Part shown: piece by piece, positions 1 through 6,561 of the stretch
Layout of the letters: every line of letters starts with the position of its first letter
How positions within the stretch are numbered: the stretch's first letter is position 1
NCBI GenBank assembly: GCA_964444795.1
Contig: CAYUIQ010000324.1
Location: 1-8,157, forward strand
Direction of reading: 5' to 3'
Length of the DNA stretch: 8,157 nt
Source of the DNA: JABMRP01 sp964444795
GTDB taxonomy: Bacteria; Planctomycetota; Planctomycetia; Pirellulales; Thermoguttaceae
Made by a program: the position numbers and the translations under genes
The notes under the pieces: model-generated
The model's input: only the letters and a program-made list of their open reading frames with translations
The model's database searches: none
What the model was told of the DNA's origin: nothing

Positions 1-70
1 CAACTCTTATGCCAGACAACTGGGGGCTCGCTGCGCTCGACCACCAGACACCCTGACGCAAACCAGACAC
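1..70. repeat. Repeat-like 3' flank of the diheme gene
   Basis: This non-coding stretch lies just beyond the stop codon of the minus-strand diheme gene. The 7-mer CCAGACA occurs three times, at 12-18, 44-50 and 63-69. Between the first two copies is a G-rich tract followed by GCTCGCTGCGCTCG (about 27-40), which is a mirror repeat (GCTCGC, TG, CGCTCG). I see no clear intrinsic terminator with a T-run for the minus strand. It resembles the degenerate intergenic repeat sequence common in planctomycete genomes; that comparison is from memory and was not searched. Confidence 0.4.
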
Positions 71-3000
71 TTATTCCTCAACCGGACAGACAACACGGAA
101 ACCTACATTATACACGCCCTGCCACGCCGGGTAAGCCAAACGGAAGGCCGAACGGCATCGGGCCGGCCGATCGCGCCACGAGCCGCCGCGGACGACCTTC
201 TTTCCCTGGGGTGTTGGCGTGTTGCGGCCGTCGCGCGGATCGTAGGGGTACGGGCGGTACGCAGTTCGTGTCCACTCGGCCACGTTGCCGTGCATGTCGT
301 GCAACCCCCAGGCATTGGGCTCATATTTCCCCACGCCGGCAGTCACCAGTTCGCCGTCGTTGAAACGACCATCGCGGGGGATCCAGTCATCGTAAGGAGT
401 CAACGTGGGCAGGGGCTTGAAAACCGTGTATGGATCGGTGGCAAAGTCGCCGAGCTTGGCATCGGCCATGTTGGCCTGTCGGGAGAAGTCGCTCCCCAAA
501 TCGCCGTAACACAGCGGCGTATCGGTTCCGGCCCGAGCGGCGTACTCCCAATTTGCTTCGGTCGGCAGCGCAAACGGGCGGCCCATCTCGGCCGCGAGCC
601 ATCGGCAGAAGGCCGTCGCCTGCCGCCACGACACGCGGACCACCGGTTGCTCGGGCCCGTCCAGCGGAAAACCCTCGACGCCGAACTGGTAGCCGTTCTT
701 CGACTCGAAGCGGCTGTCGTGCGTCGGGTCGAATCGGGCATAAAGCCGGTTGGTCACCTCGCACGTGGCCATCCAGAACGGCTGCTCGACGCGCACCCGA
801 GCTCGGGGCCGTTCGTCGAGCTCTCCCCGATGATCTCCCATGACAAACTCGCCTGCGGGAATAAGCACCATCTCGAAACGCAACCCGTCGCCCAGGTCGA
901 CCGTCCGGCGTGTCTCGGCTCCGGCCGCTGCTTGGCGTCGTGCGGCTTCGGCCGCATCGAAAGGCCATCCCTCGCACTCGACGGGCCGCGATAGTGTTTC
1001 CACGATCGGCGGCGGCACGAGCGGCTCGACTTGTTCGGCGGGTACCTCGGCCAGCGACTCGGGATCTTCGTCCACGCCGGCATACAACCGGCGCAACTCG
1101 CTACGGCGGCGGCGTTGCGTGCCCGGGTCCCAGCCGATTTCCGTCCAGGTGCCGTGATACGGGGCGTTGAGGTCGATCCAGGTAATCAACCGCTCCCACG
1201 CGGCGGCGGCGAGTTGCACGCCGTGGTGTCCCTTGGCGAGCATTTGCACCAGTTGGGTCGTATCGGCGTGGAATTCCAGGGGCGGCAGCAGATGCGCGTC
1301 GCTTTCGATGCCCGGGCGGCGAACGTAGCGGGTCATTTCATAATAGCCGCGGGAAAAAGTGCGGCCACCGGCTCCGCCCGAGTTGCCGGCAATGTGCGAC
1401 GTGTAGTCGGCCGTCCGCTCGGTTCCCCGCAGGTCGGGCAACGCGCCGCCCTGGTCGACGGAGCGACCGTCGTGACAGCCGGTGCAATACCGGTCGACCA
1501 CCGGCTGCACTTCCCGCTTGTAGCTGAAATTCTGCGGTGCCGCGTGCCAGGGAGTGATGGGCGACGGCTCGAACGGCGGGGCCAGCGGATCGACCGGCGG
1601 CGTGGTGCTTTGCCGTTCGTGACAACCCACGCACGAGAGCACTTCACCCGGCATGCCGACAAACCAACTTCGCATCAGTTGCAGGGCTTTTCCTTGGGCA
1701 TCGAGTGGCTGTACGGCGATCGGCGTGTTGGCCGGCACGCGGAAGACGGCCGACCCGTCGGGCCGCACCGGCACGGTGCCCAACACGCGCTTGATATCCC
1801 ACGGGCCGTCCACTCCGACCGACCCGAGCAGTCCGCCCATGCCCCGATACGCGAAGTGATAGGTAACCAGGCGCAAGCGTTTGACCGTGCCGCGGGGTAC
1901 GCCGCGCAGACCGTCACCCCGGTACACGTCGGCCAAGTAAACCGTGGCGTGATCTTCTGTCGGATCGACCTTGGTCGGAATAGCCGGCGCCGCGGGTACC
2001 GGGCGAAGCGGGATCGGCTCCAGCAACGCATGACCGGGCAGCTCGAACAGCGGCAGCAGATTGTCGAACACGTCGACCAGATAGATCGACCAGGGAGCCT
2101 GCGAGTCGAGCTTGCAGGTGACCAGGAAGTACTTCTCCGAAAGCGGGAAGGGATGGGCAAACTTGGGCCAACTGGCCGCCGTGAGTTCGTCGGCCACGAC
2201 CGGCTCGACCTTCTGGCCGAAGCCGGGGATCCGCTGCACCACGCCGGTAGCCTCATGCCGCCCGCGATTCGTGTCGAAGAGCACCAACTCGCCCTCGCGG
2301 TGCGAGCCGTGATGACCGGCCACGATGCCCACCACCTGACCCGATCGGCTGGGAATCGGACGCGGCGCGAAGATCGCGTTGGGCCAGTACGAGCCGCTCC
2401 CGTAATACGCGGCCTGGCCCGTGCCGTCGGGGTTCATCGAAAAGAGCATTCGGCTGGTGGCGTGCGGCAGGTCGGAGTATTCCCAACGCAGGTAGAGCAC
2501 GCGTCCGCTGGGCAACATCACCGGGTTGAAATCGTGATCCTGTTCAAAGCAAAGCTGACGCAGGTTGCCCCTGTCGGCGTCGATGCGGTAGAGCACCTCG
2601 ACCGAACTCTTATTGCAGGGCACGCCCTGAAAACAAGCCGAGCTGGCAAACACCAGCCCACCGTCGGGCAGATAACAGGGATCGTAACTGTCCACGTCGG
2701 GCTGATCGCCGGGAGTCCGTTGTCGCAGGCCCGTTCCGTCGGCATTGACCTCGAACACCTGAAACAGGCCCCGGTCGTCGCGCATCGAGAAGGCCAGTTT
2801 CCCGGCGTCGAAATGAAGATCGACGTCGCCGACGAACTTGTTATCCTCGGGCCGGTAGAGCGTCGTCAGCTTTCCCTCGGGCGTAACCGGTGAGAGGACG
2901 GCGATCTCGTTGTCCCACGCCCGCCGGGGGATGCCCACGTTGCCCGCCGAACTGCGCGGAAAGCCGATCGACCAGCCAAACGCACGGTCCGCGTTGCCGC

Positions 3001-3721
3001 CCTTCGGGCGTCGGCGCACCAGCAGCAGCCGGTCGAAGTCCAACAGCGGATTGGCCAGCAGGGCCTCGCGACGCAGTTGGACCAGCGCTTGGTCGCCCGT
3101 TTCCCAGGCATCGAGTCGGGCGAGAAACTCCGGGCCTTGAGGATACCGCGGGCCGAACGTCTCGATCAGATCGGTGATCGCCCGCCGCAGGGCCGCCGGA
3201 TCGGCGTGGTCCGCTCGACCGGCCGGGCGCTCGGTGATCGTAAACCGCACCTGACCGTTACTACCCGCCGTTGCGTCGACGCCCAACCAGACTTCGAACC
3301 ACGCGTACTTACCCTCCAACGCGTAGGAGATCTCGCTGAAGGCGTGCGTTCCCAGTCCCCGCTCGAAGCGCCGGCCGCCGATGGTGATCGGACCGCCCCG
3401 ATGGCTTCGGTCCCGTTGAAGCTTCCCATACGGCTGATGCACGCGAATTGGCTTCAAGTCGCTAAGATACGTGACCCGGCCGTCGGCGGCGATCAGCCGG
3501 GCGTCGCCCCAGTCGCTATGCGCGAAGTGGTAATTCGGCACTCCTTCAGCCCGGAGCGTGAGTTGGCTGAAGCCGACAACGGAAACCTTGACGTACTCGG
3601 CCGGCTCGCCGCCGCGTTTCAATTGGCTGAGGAGCGACTCAGAGGCGACCGACTGGGACGGAGCCGCCAGACCGAGAACGATCGGCACGACGGCGAGCAA
3701 TCGACGGGCTCCGCGACGCAT
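71..3721 (-). CDS. Exported multidomain diheme protein: NPCBM-like + hydrazine synthase alpha-like + SUMF1/FGE-fold domain
   Basis: This 1216-residue protein starts with a signal peptide: Arg-rich n-region, hydrophobic stretch about 8-20, likely cleavage after the SVA at 24-26. Residues about 40-165 look like an NPCBM/NEW2 carbohydrate-binding module (ITIGG.RFERGLGTHA, then a Tyr/Trp-rich beta segment). A charged helical linker follows (about 170-235). Residues about 240-690 form a TolB/beta-propeller-like region with NADGTG and NPDGTG repeats, as in the middle domain of hydrazine synthase alpha (HzsA) relatives. Two c-type heme motifs follow, C697-V-G-C700-H701 and C746-T-G-C749-H750. Residues about 940-1215 are a SUMF1/FGE-like domain (MVLIPAGEFVMGD, LPTEANWEYAARAG, HGNVAEW, VVRGGSW, final VGFRVV). 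The first FGE active-site cysteine is replaced by Asp1184 while Cys1189 remains, so formylglycine-generating activity is unlikely. The hemes imply export and cytochrome c maturation. A purine-rich GGGGA lies about 6 bases before the ATG. The gene begins 28 bases after epmB. The reaction is unknown; true hydrazine synthesis is not implied. Confidence 0.88.
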   Translation of the reverse strand: MRRGARRLLAVVPIVLGLAAPSQSVASESLLSQLKRGGEPAEYVKVSVVGFSQLTLRAEGVPNYHFAHSDWGDARLIAADGRVTYLSDLKPIRVHQPYGKLQRDRSHRGGPITIGGRRFERGLGTHAFSEISYALEGKYAWFEVWLGVDATAGSNGQVRFTITERPAGRADHADPAALRRAITDLIETFGPRYPQGPEFLARLDAWETGDQALVQLRREALLANPLLDFDRLLLVRRRPKGGNADRAFGWSIGFPRSSAGNVGIPRRAWDNEIAVLSPVTPEGKLTTLYRPEDNKFVGDVDLHFDAGKLAFSMRDDRGLFQVFEVNADGTGLRQRTPGDQPDVDSYDPCYLPDGGLVFASSACFQGVPCNKSSVEVLYRIDADRGNLRQLCFEQDHDFNPVMLPSGRVLYLRWEYSDLPHATSRMLFSMNPDGTGQAAYYGSGSYWPNAIFAPRPIPSRSGQVVGIVAGHHGSHREGELVLFDTNRGRHEATGVVQRIPGFGQKVEPVVADELTAASWPKFAHPFPLSEKYFLVTCKLDSQAPWSIYLVDVFDNLLPLFELPGHALLEPIPLRPVPAAPAIPTKVDPTEDHATVYLADVYRGDGLRGVPRGTVKRLRLVTYHFAYRGMGGLLGSVGVDGPWDIKRVLGTVPVRPDGSAVFRVPANTPIAVQPLDAQGKALQLMRSWFVGMPGEVLSCVGCHERQSTTPPVDPLAPPFEPSPITPWHAAPQNFSYKREVQPVVDRYCTGCHDGRSVDQGGALPDLRGTERTADYTSHIAGNSGGAGGRTFSRGYYEMTRYVRRPGIESDAHLLPPLEFHADTTQLVQMLAKGHHGVQLAAAAWERLITWIDLNAPYHGTWTEIGWDPGTQRRRRSELRRLYAGVDEDPESLAEVPAEQVEPLVPPPIVETLSRPVECEGWPFDAAEAARRQAAAGAETRRTVDLGDGLRFEMVLIPAGEFVMGDHRGELDERPRARVRVEQPFWMATCEVTNRLYARFDPTHDSRFESKNGYQFGVEGFPLDGPEQPVVRVSWRQATAFCRWLAAEMGRPFALPTEANWEYAARAGTDTPLCYGDLGSDFSRQANMADAKLGDFATDPYTVFKPLPTLTPYDDWIPRDGRFNDGELVTAGVGKYEPNAWGLHDMHGNVAEWTRTAYRPYPYDPRDGRNTPTPQGKKVVRGGSWRDRPARCRSAFRLAYPAWQGVYNVGFRVVCPVEE

Positions 3722-3749
3722 GACGTTCCCCTATTTCTTCAAAGAACTT

Positions 3750-4823
3750 TCACTCCAGCACGATCTTGTTCGGCTTGCCGGGAACTTCGCGGACATAGCG
3801 AGGCACCGCATAGCCGGGCAGGCGGGCCCGGAGTTGCTCGATCAGCCGGTGTCCCACCGCCTCGGGAACCTCGAAATGGGCCGCCCCAGCCACCCGGTCG
3901 AGCTGATGCAGATAGTAGGGCATCACCCGAAGGTCGGCCAGATGCTCGAAAAGGCGATGGAGCACTTCGACCCGATCGTTGATCCCCCGCAACAATACCG
4001 TCTGCGCGAGCACCGGGATACCTGAATCGACCAGTCGCTCCATCGCATCGGCAACTGCCGTGTCGATTTCGGCCGGATGATTGACGTGGACGACGACGAT
4101 CGAGGCAAGCCGGGTGATCGAGGCAAGCCGGATCTGGGAAATAGCTCGAATGAGTGTATTATCTACCCTCTGTGGAATCACGACAGGCATCCGCGTATGG
4201 AGGCGAATTCGGTGAAGATGGGGAATTTCAGCAAATTGTCCGTACCACTCGGACAGAACCTCATCGTCCAGCGTCAGCGGATCACCCCCGCTGAGAATGA
4301 CCTCACGAATCGTCGGCTCGGCGGCGATCGTGGCTCGGGCGGCTTCCCACCGCCGCGTCGAGCCGGCAACGGCCCGATCACCGGCGGGAAAATGCCGGCG
4401 GAAGCAGAAGCGGCAATGGACGCCACATTGGCCAGTTGCTACGATAAGAAGTCTACCGGCGTACTTCCACAGCACCCCGGAGGGACACCCCGTGGAAGTC
4501 TCGCCCGGCACACGGGAAGCTTCGCCGAGCGGATCCGTGTGAAAACCGGCTGCCGCGGTCCGTTCTTCGGCCCGGGGCATCACCTGCAACAGGAGCGGAT
4601 CGAGCGGGTCGCCGTGCTGCATCCGCTGGATGTACGGTCGGGGAACCAACAGAGGAAACGGTTCGCCGGCTGGTTTGGCCGTGTGGCTCGTAGCGGCGGG
4701 CAATCCCAGCAGGCGGCACAACTCGGCCGGGTCCCGAACGGACTGGGCCAAAACGGTTTGCCAATCGGGGGTGGTCGCCGCTGGGCAAACTCGATTTGCG
4801 GCGGGGCGGACGGGGATGCTCAT
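3750..4823 (-). CDS. epmB: EF-P modification lysine 2,3-aminomutase (radical SAM, EpmB)
   Basis: This 357-residue protein isomerises lysine to (R)-beta-lysine, the group later attached to EF-P. It carries the radical-SAM cluster motif C133-x3-C137-x2-C140 followed by FRRHF, the GGDP motif at 179-182, the MPYYLHQLD..GAAHF segment at 301-317, and a C-terminal PNK whose Lys353 aligns with the PLP-binding lysine of KamA/EpmB. The open frame extends far upstream antisense to efp; I chose the ATG at 4823 because homology to E. coli EpmB (342 residues) begins near there and the longer version would cover efp. No good Shine-Dalgarno sequence precedes this ATG. Two in-frame expansions relative to E. 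coli EpmB and clostridial KamA are visible: nine extra residues (108-116) between VPG and VLWKY, and a duplicated six-residue unit (231-242). It lies divergent from efp and directly upstream of the diheme gene on the same strand. Confidence 0.93.
   Translation of the reverse strand: MSIPVRPAANRVCPAATTPDWQTVLAQSVRDPAELCRLLGLPAATSHTAKPAGEPFPLLVPRPYIQRMQHGDPLDPLLLQVMPRAEERTAAAGFHTDPLGEASRVPGETSTGCPSGVLWKYAGRLLIVATGQCGVHCRFCFRRHFPAGDRAVAGSTRRWEAARATIAAEPTIREVILSGGDPLTLDDEVLSEWYGQFAEIPHLHRIRLHTRMPVVIPQRVDNTLIRAISQIRLASITRLASIVVVHVNHPAEIDTAVADAMERLVDSGIPVLAQTVLLRGINDRVEVLHRLFEHLADLRVMPYYLHQLDRVAGAAHFEVPEAVGHRLIEQLRARLPGYAVPRYVREVPGKPNKIVLE
4098..4133 (-). repeat. 18-bp tandem duplication inside epmB
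   Basis: Two adjacent 18-bp units, 4098-4115 and 4116-4133, match at 17 of 18 positions (plus-strand core GATCGAGGCAAGCCGG). In epmB they encode IRLASI followed by TRLASI, residues 231-242. Counting from the conserved VIP-R motif to the VNH motif, the protein is exactly six residues longer than E. coli EpmB, so one unit appears to be an added copy. The near identity suggests a recent event by slippage. Confidence 0.85.
4463..4499. repeat. Inverted repeat coinciding with a 27-bp in-frame insertion in epmB
   Basis: The arms ACTTCCAC (4463-4470) and GTGGAAGT (4492-4499) are perfect 8-bp inverted repeats around a 21-base loop that holds CACCCC twice. The codons for nine residues not present in E. 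coli EpmB or KamA (residues 108-116, positions 4476-4502) fall mostly within it. This is consistent with a small palindromic element inserted in frame, but its identity as a dispersed repeat is inference. Confidence 0.6.
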
Positions 4824-4880
4824 AACCAGACAATCGTAACAAATCCGTTTCTCTTCAGAAAGCGATACAGGATACCGACC
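4824..4880. promoter_or_regulatory. Divergent intergenic region between epmB and efp
   Basis: The 57 bases between the two divergent start codons are relatively A+T-rich compared with the surrounding genes, and any shared or overlapping promoters for epmB and efp must lie here or within the coding ends. I see no convincing -35/-10 pair on either strand. On the epmB side there is no clear Shine-Dalgarno sequence, so a leaderless or weakly initiated epmB message is possible. The call rests on gene arrangement rather than on recognised promoter boxes. Confidence 0.45.
4869..4872 (+). promoter_or_regulatory. Ribosome binding site of efp supporting the GTG start
   Basis: AGGA lies 8 bases before the GTG at 4881. 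This spacing, with the protein homology starting exactly at that codon (read as Met, then ASYNTSDFRKGL), decides the start against the much longer upstream open frame. Confidence 0.7.
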
Positions 4881-5450
4881 GTGGCCAGCTACAACACCAG
4901 CGACTTCCGAAAAGGGCTCAAAGTCCAGATCGACGGCGATCCCTACCTGATGATCGAGTGCAATTTCGTCAAGCCGGGCAAAGGCCAGGCCCTCTACAAA
5001 TGCAAACTGCGGAACCTCACCCGCAATACGGTACTCGACCGGACCTACAAGAGCGGCGATTCGCTCGAAGCGGCCGATATCGAGGAAATCGACGCCCAGT
5101 ATCTCTACCGCCAGGGCGATACGTTCGTCTTCATGCACAACGAGAACTACGAGCAGTACGAACTGCCCAAGGAGATCGTCGACGAGGCCTGGAAATACCT
5201 CAAGGAAGGTATGGTTTGTAGCGCGCTGCTGTTCAACAACAACCCCATCGGCATTACGCCGCCCAACCACGTTGTGCTCAGAGTCGAATACTGCGAGCCG
5301 GGCGCCAAGGGCAACACGGCCACGAACGTGACCAAGCCGGTGAAATTGGAAACCGGCGCCGAGATCCACTGCCCCTCGTTCGTCGAAATGGGCGAAATGA
5401 TCAGGATCGATACGCGTACCGGCGAGTATATTGAGCGAGTGAAGGAGTAG
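4881..5450 (+). CDS. efp: Translation elongation factor P
   Basis: EF-P binds between the P and E sites of stalled ribosomes and promotes peptide-bond formation at consecutive prolines. The product has 189 residues, against 188 in E. coli. The N-terminal KOW-like domain carries FVKPGKGQA, with the modified lysine at Lys34, the same position as in E. coli. The middle OB domain and the C-terminal OB domain (VTKPVKLETGAEI..PSFVEMGEMIRIDTRTGEYIERV) are complete. The start is GTG, supported by an AGGA 8 bases upstream. The genes that make and attach its beta-lysine modification flank it: epmB diverges upstream and epmA follows 53 bases downstream on the same strand. Presence of Lys34 and both enzymes strongly suggests beta-lysylation rather than the rhamnosylated-Arg type. 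Confidence 0.97.
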   Translation: MASYNTSDFRKGLKVQIDGDPYLMIECNFVKPGKGQALYKCKLRNLTRNTVLDRTYKSGDSLEAADIEEIDAQYLYRQGDTFVFMHNENYEQYELPKEIVDEAWKYLKEGMVCSALLFNNNPIGITPPNHVVLRVEYCEPGAKGNTATNVTKPVKLETGAEIHCPSFVEMGEMIRIDTRTGEYIERVKE

Positions 5451-5454
5451 GCGG

Positions 5455-5490
5455 TAGGGACTGGGGGCTGGGGAATAGGGACTAGGCGGG
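5455..5490 (+). other. G-quadruplex motif and short direct repeat between efp and epmA
   Basis: Four G-runs, at 5457-5459, 5463-5467, 5470-5473 and 5478-5480, are separated by loops of 3, 2 and 4 bases (ACT, CT, AATA), which fits the canonical G3+N1-7 quadruplex rule on the mRNA-sense strand. The 8-mer TAGGGACT occurs twice (5455-5462 and 5476-5483) with a 21-base period. A further GGG at 5488-5490 merges into GGGAG (5488-5492), the probable ribosome binding site of epmA. Folding is predicted from the pattern only. Confidence 0.65.
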
Positions 5491-5503
5491 AGCGGTCAAA
5501 TCG

Positions 5504-6469
5504 ATGCAGCCCGATGATTTCCGCCCGGCGGCCTCTTTGTCGAGCCTGCGGCGGCGGGCTGAAATGCTTGCCCGGGTGCGGGCGTTCTTTGATCGGCACG
5601 ATTTCCTCGAAGTGGAAACTCCGCTGCTCTCGGCCGATACGGTGGTGGATCGCCACTTGGATCCGTTCGCGGTCGAAGACTCCGCGTCGGGCAACCGGTT
5701 CTGGTTGCAGACTTCGCCCGAGTTCGCCATGAAACGCCTGTTGGCCGCCGGCGCCACGGCGATTTATCAAATAACCCGGGCGTTTCGCCGGGAAGAACGG
5801 GGGCCGCTGCACAATCCCGAGTTCACGATCGTCGAGTGGTATCGGGCCGGCGACTCGATGGCCCAGGGGATGGGCCTGCTGGACGAACTGTGCCAAACAC
5901 TCCTCGAGCGAGGCCCGGCCGAGATGCTCTCGTACGGCGAGGCGTTCGACCGACACGTGGACCTCGATCCGCACACGGCCGACGGCCAAACATTGGCGGC
6001 GACCGCGGCACGGCTGGAGATCGTGGCTCCGGAGAATCTCTCGCCGCGGGACCGCGACGGATGGCTCGATCTGCTGCTGGTCGAACGCGTGCAACCCCAC
6101 CTGGGCCGCAATCGGCCGACGATTCTGTTCGATTACCCGGCCAGCCAGGGGGCATTGGCACGGATCCGTCGCGATGACCCGCCGGTGGCCGAGCGGTTTG
6201 AGCTGTTCGACCGGGGGATCGAGTTGGCCAACGGCTATCACGAGTTGCTCGATGCGGACGAACTCCGTCGCCGCAATGCCGAGAACAACCGCCTCCGCCG
6301 CCTCGATGGCAAGGACCCGTTGCCCGAGGACAGTCGCTTGCTGGCGGCCATGCGGTCGGGCCTTCCGCCCTCGACCGGCGTGGCTTTGGGGTTCGATCGA
6401 CTGGTCATGCTGGCCGTCGGAGCGGAGTCGATCGACCAGATCACCGCCTTCCCCTGGGATCGAGCGTGA
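5504..6469 (+). CDS. epmA: EF-P--(R)-beta-lysine ligase (class II LysRS paralogue, EpmA)
   Basis: EpmA activates (R)-beta-lysine with ATP and transfers it to Lys34 of EF-P. The 321-residue product (E. coli has 325) is a class II lysyl-tRNA synthetase catalytic core without the N-terminal anticodon-binding OB domain, so it is a protein-modifying paralogue and not LysRS. Visible are the motif 1 region (FLEVETPLLS, 34-43), motif 2 (RAFRREERG..HNPEFTIVEWY, 92-113), the GIELANGYHEL segment (238-248) and motif 3 (GVALGFDRLVML, 292-303). Ala294 matches E. coli Ala298, which LysRS replaces by Gly and which favours beta-lysine over alpha-lysine (known from the family). The ATG at 5504 aligns with the E. 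coli N-terminus. GGGAG sits 11 bases upstream, inside a G-rich tract. It likely shares a transcript with efp. A palindromic repeat begins one base after its stop codon. Confidence 0.96.
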   Translation: MQPDDFRPAASLSSLRRRAEMLARVRAFFDRHDFLEVETPLLSADTVVDRHLDPFAVEDSASGNRFWLQTSPEFAMKRLLAAGATAIYQITRAFRREERGPLHNPEFTIVEWYRAGDSMAQGMGLLDELCQTLLERGPAEMLSYGEAFDRHVDLDPHTADGQTLAATAARLEIVAPENLSPRDRDGWLDLLLVERVQPHLGRNRPTILFDYPASQGALARIRRDDPPVAERFELFDRGIELANGYHELLDADELRRRNAENNRLRRLDGKDPLPEDSRLLAAMRSGLPPSTGVALGFDRLVMLAVGAESIDQITAFPWDRA

Positions 6470-6470
6470 G

Positions 6471-6495
6471 AGTAGCCATCTCACTCCGTGAGATG
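6471..6495 (+). repeat. Palindromic repeat, family A, copy 1
   Basis: This 25-bp unit consists of AGTAGC followed by a hairpin: CATCTCAC (6477-6484), loop TCC, GTGAGATG (6488-6495), a perfect 8-bp stem. It begins one base after the epmA stop codon and could act as a 3' mRNA-end structure. A near-identical copy lies in opposite orientation at 6562-6586. It looks like a REP-type element; no RAYT transposase is in the window. Confidence 0.8.
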
Positions 6496-6561
6496 CAGCT
6501 TTTGAAGTGATCGAGGGCTCGAAATTGGTACGGTGTTCATCGGCCGCCCCCAAAAAGGCCA

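Noticed and set aside
1031..2893. 620-codon open frame on the plus strand
   Set aside because: It lies opposite the diheme protein gene. Long antisense frames are expected at this G+C content, and its translation resembles no family I know.
71..3721. Genuine hydrazine synthase and an anammox organism
   Set aside because: The protein is fused to NPCBM and SUMF1-like domains, lacks the Tyr expected at the first heme, and no other hydrazine synthase subunit is nearby.
4077..4880. Upstream extension of the efp reading frame
   Set aside because: It is antisense to conserved epmB sequence; EF-P homology begins exactly at the GTG at 4881, which has its own ribosome binding site.
4824..5369. Upstream extension of the epmB reading frame to an ATG at 5369
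   Set aside because: It runs antisense through the strongly conserved efp gene, and homology to EpmB begins only near the ATG at 4823.
5504..6469. Lysyl-tRNA synthetase
   Set aside because: It lacks the N-terminal anticodon-binding domain, is the length of EpmA, and has Ala rather than Gly at the diagnostic motif 3 position, next to efp.
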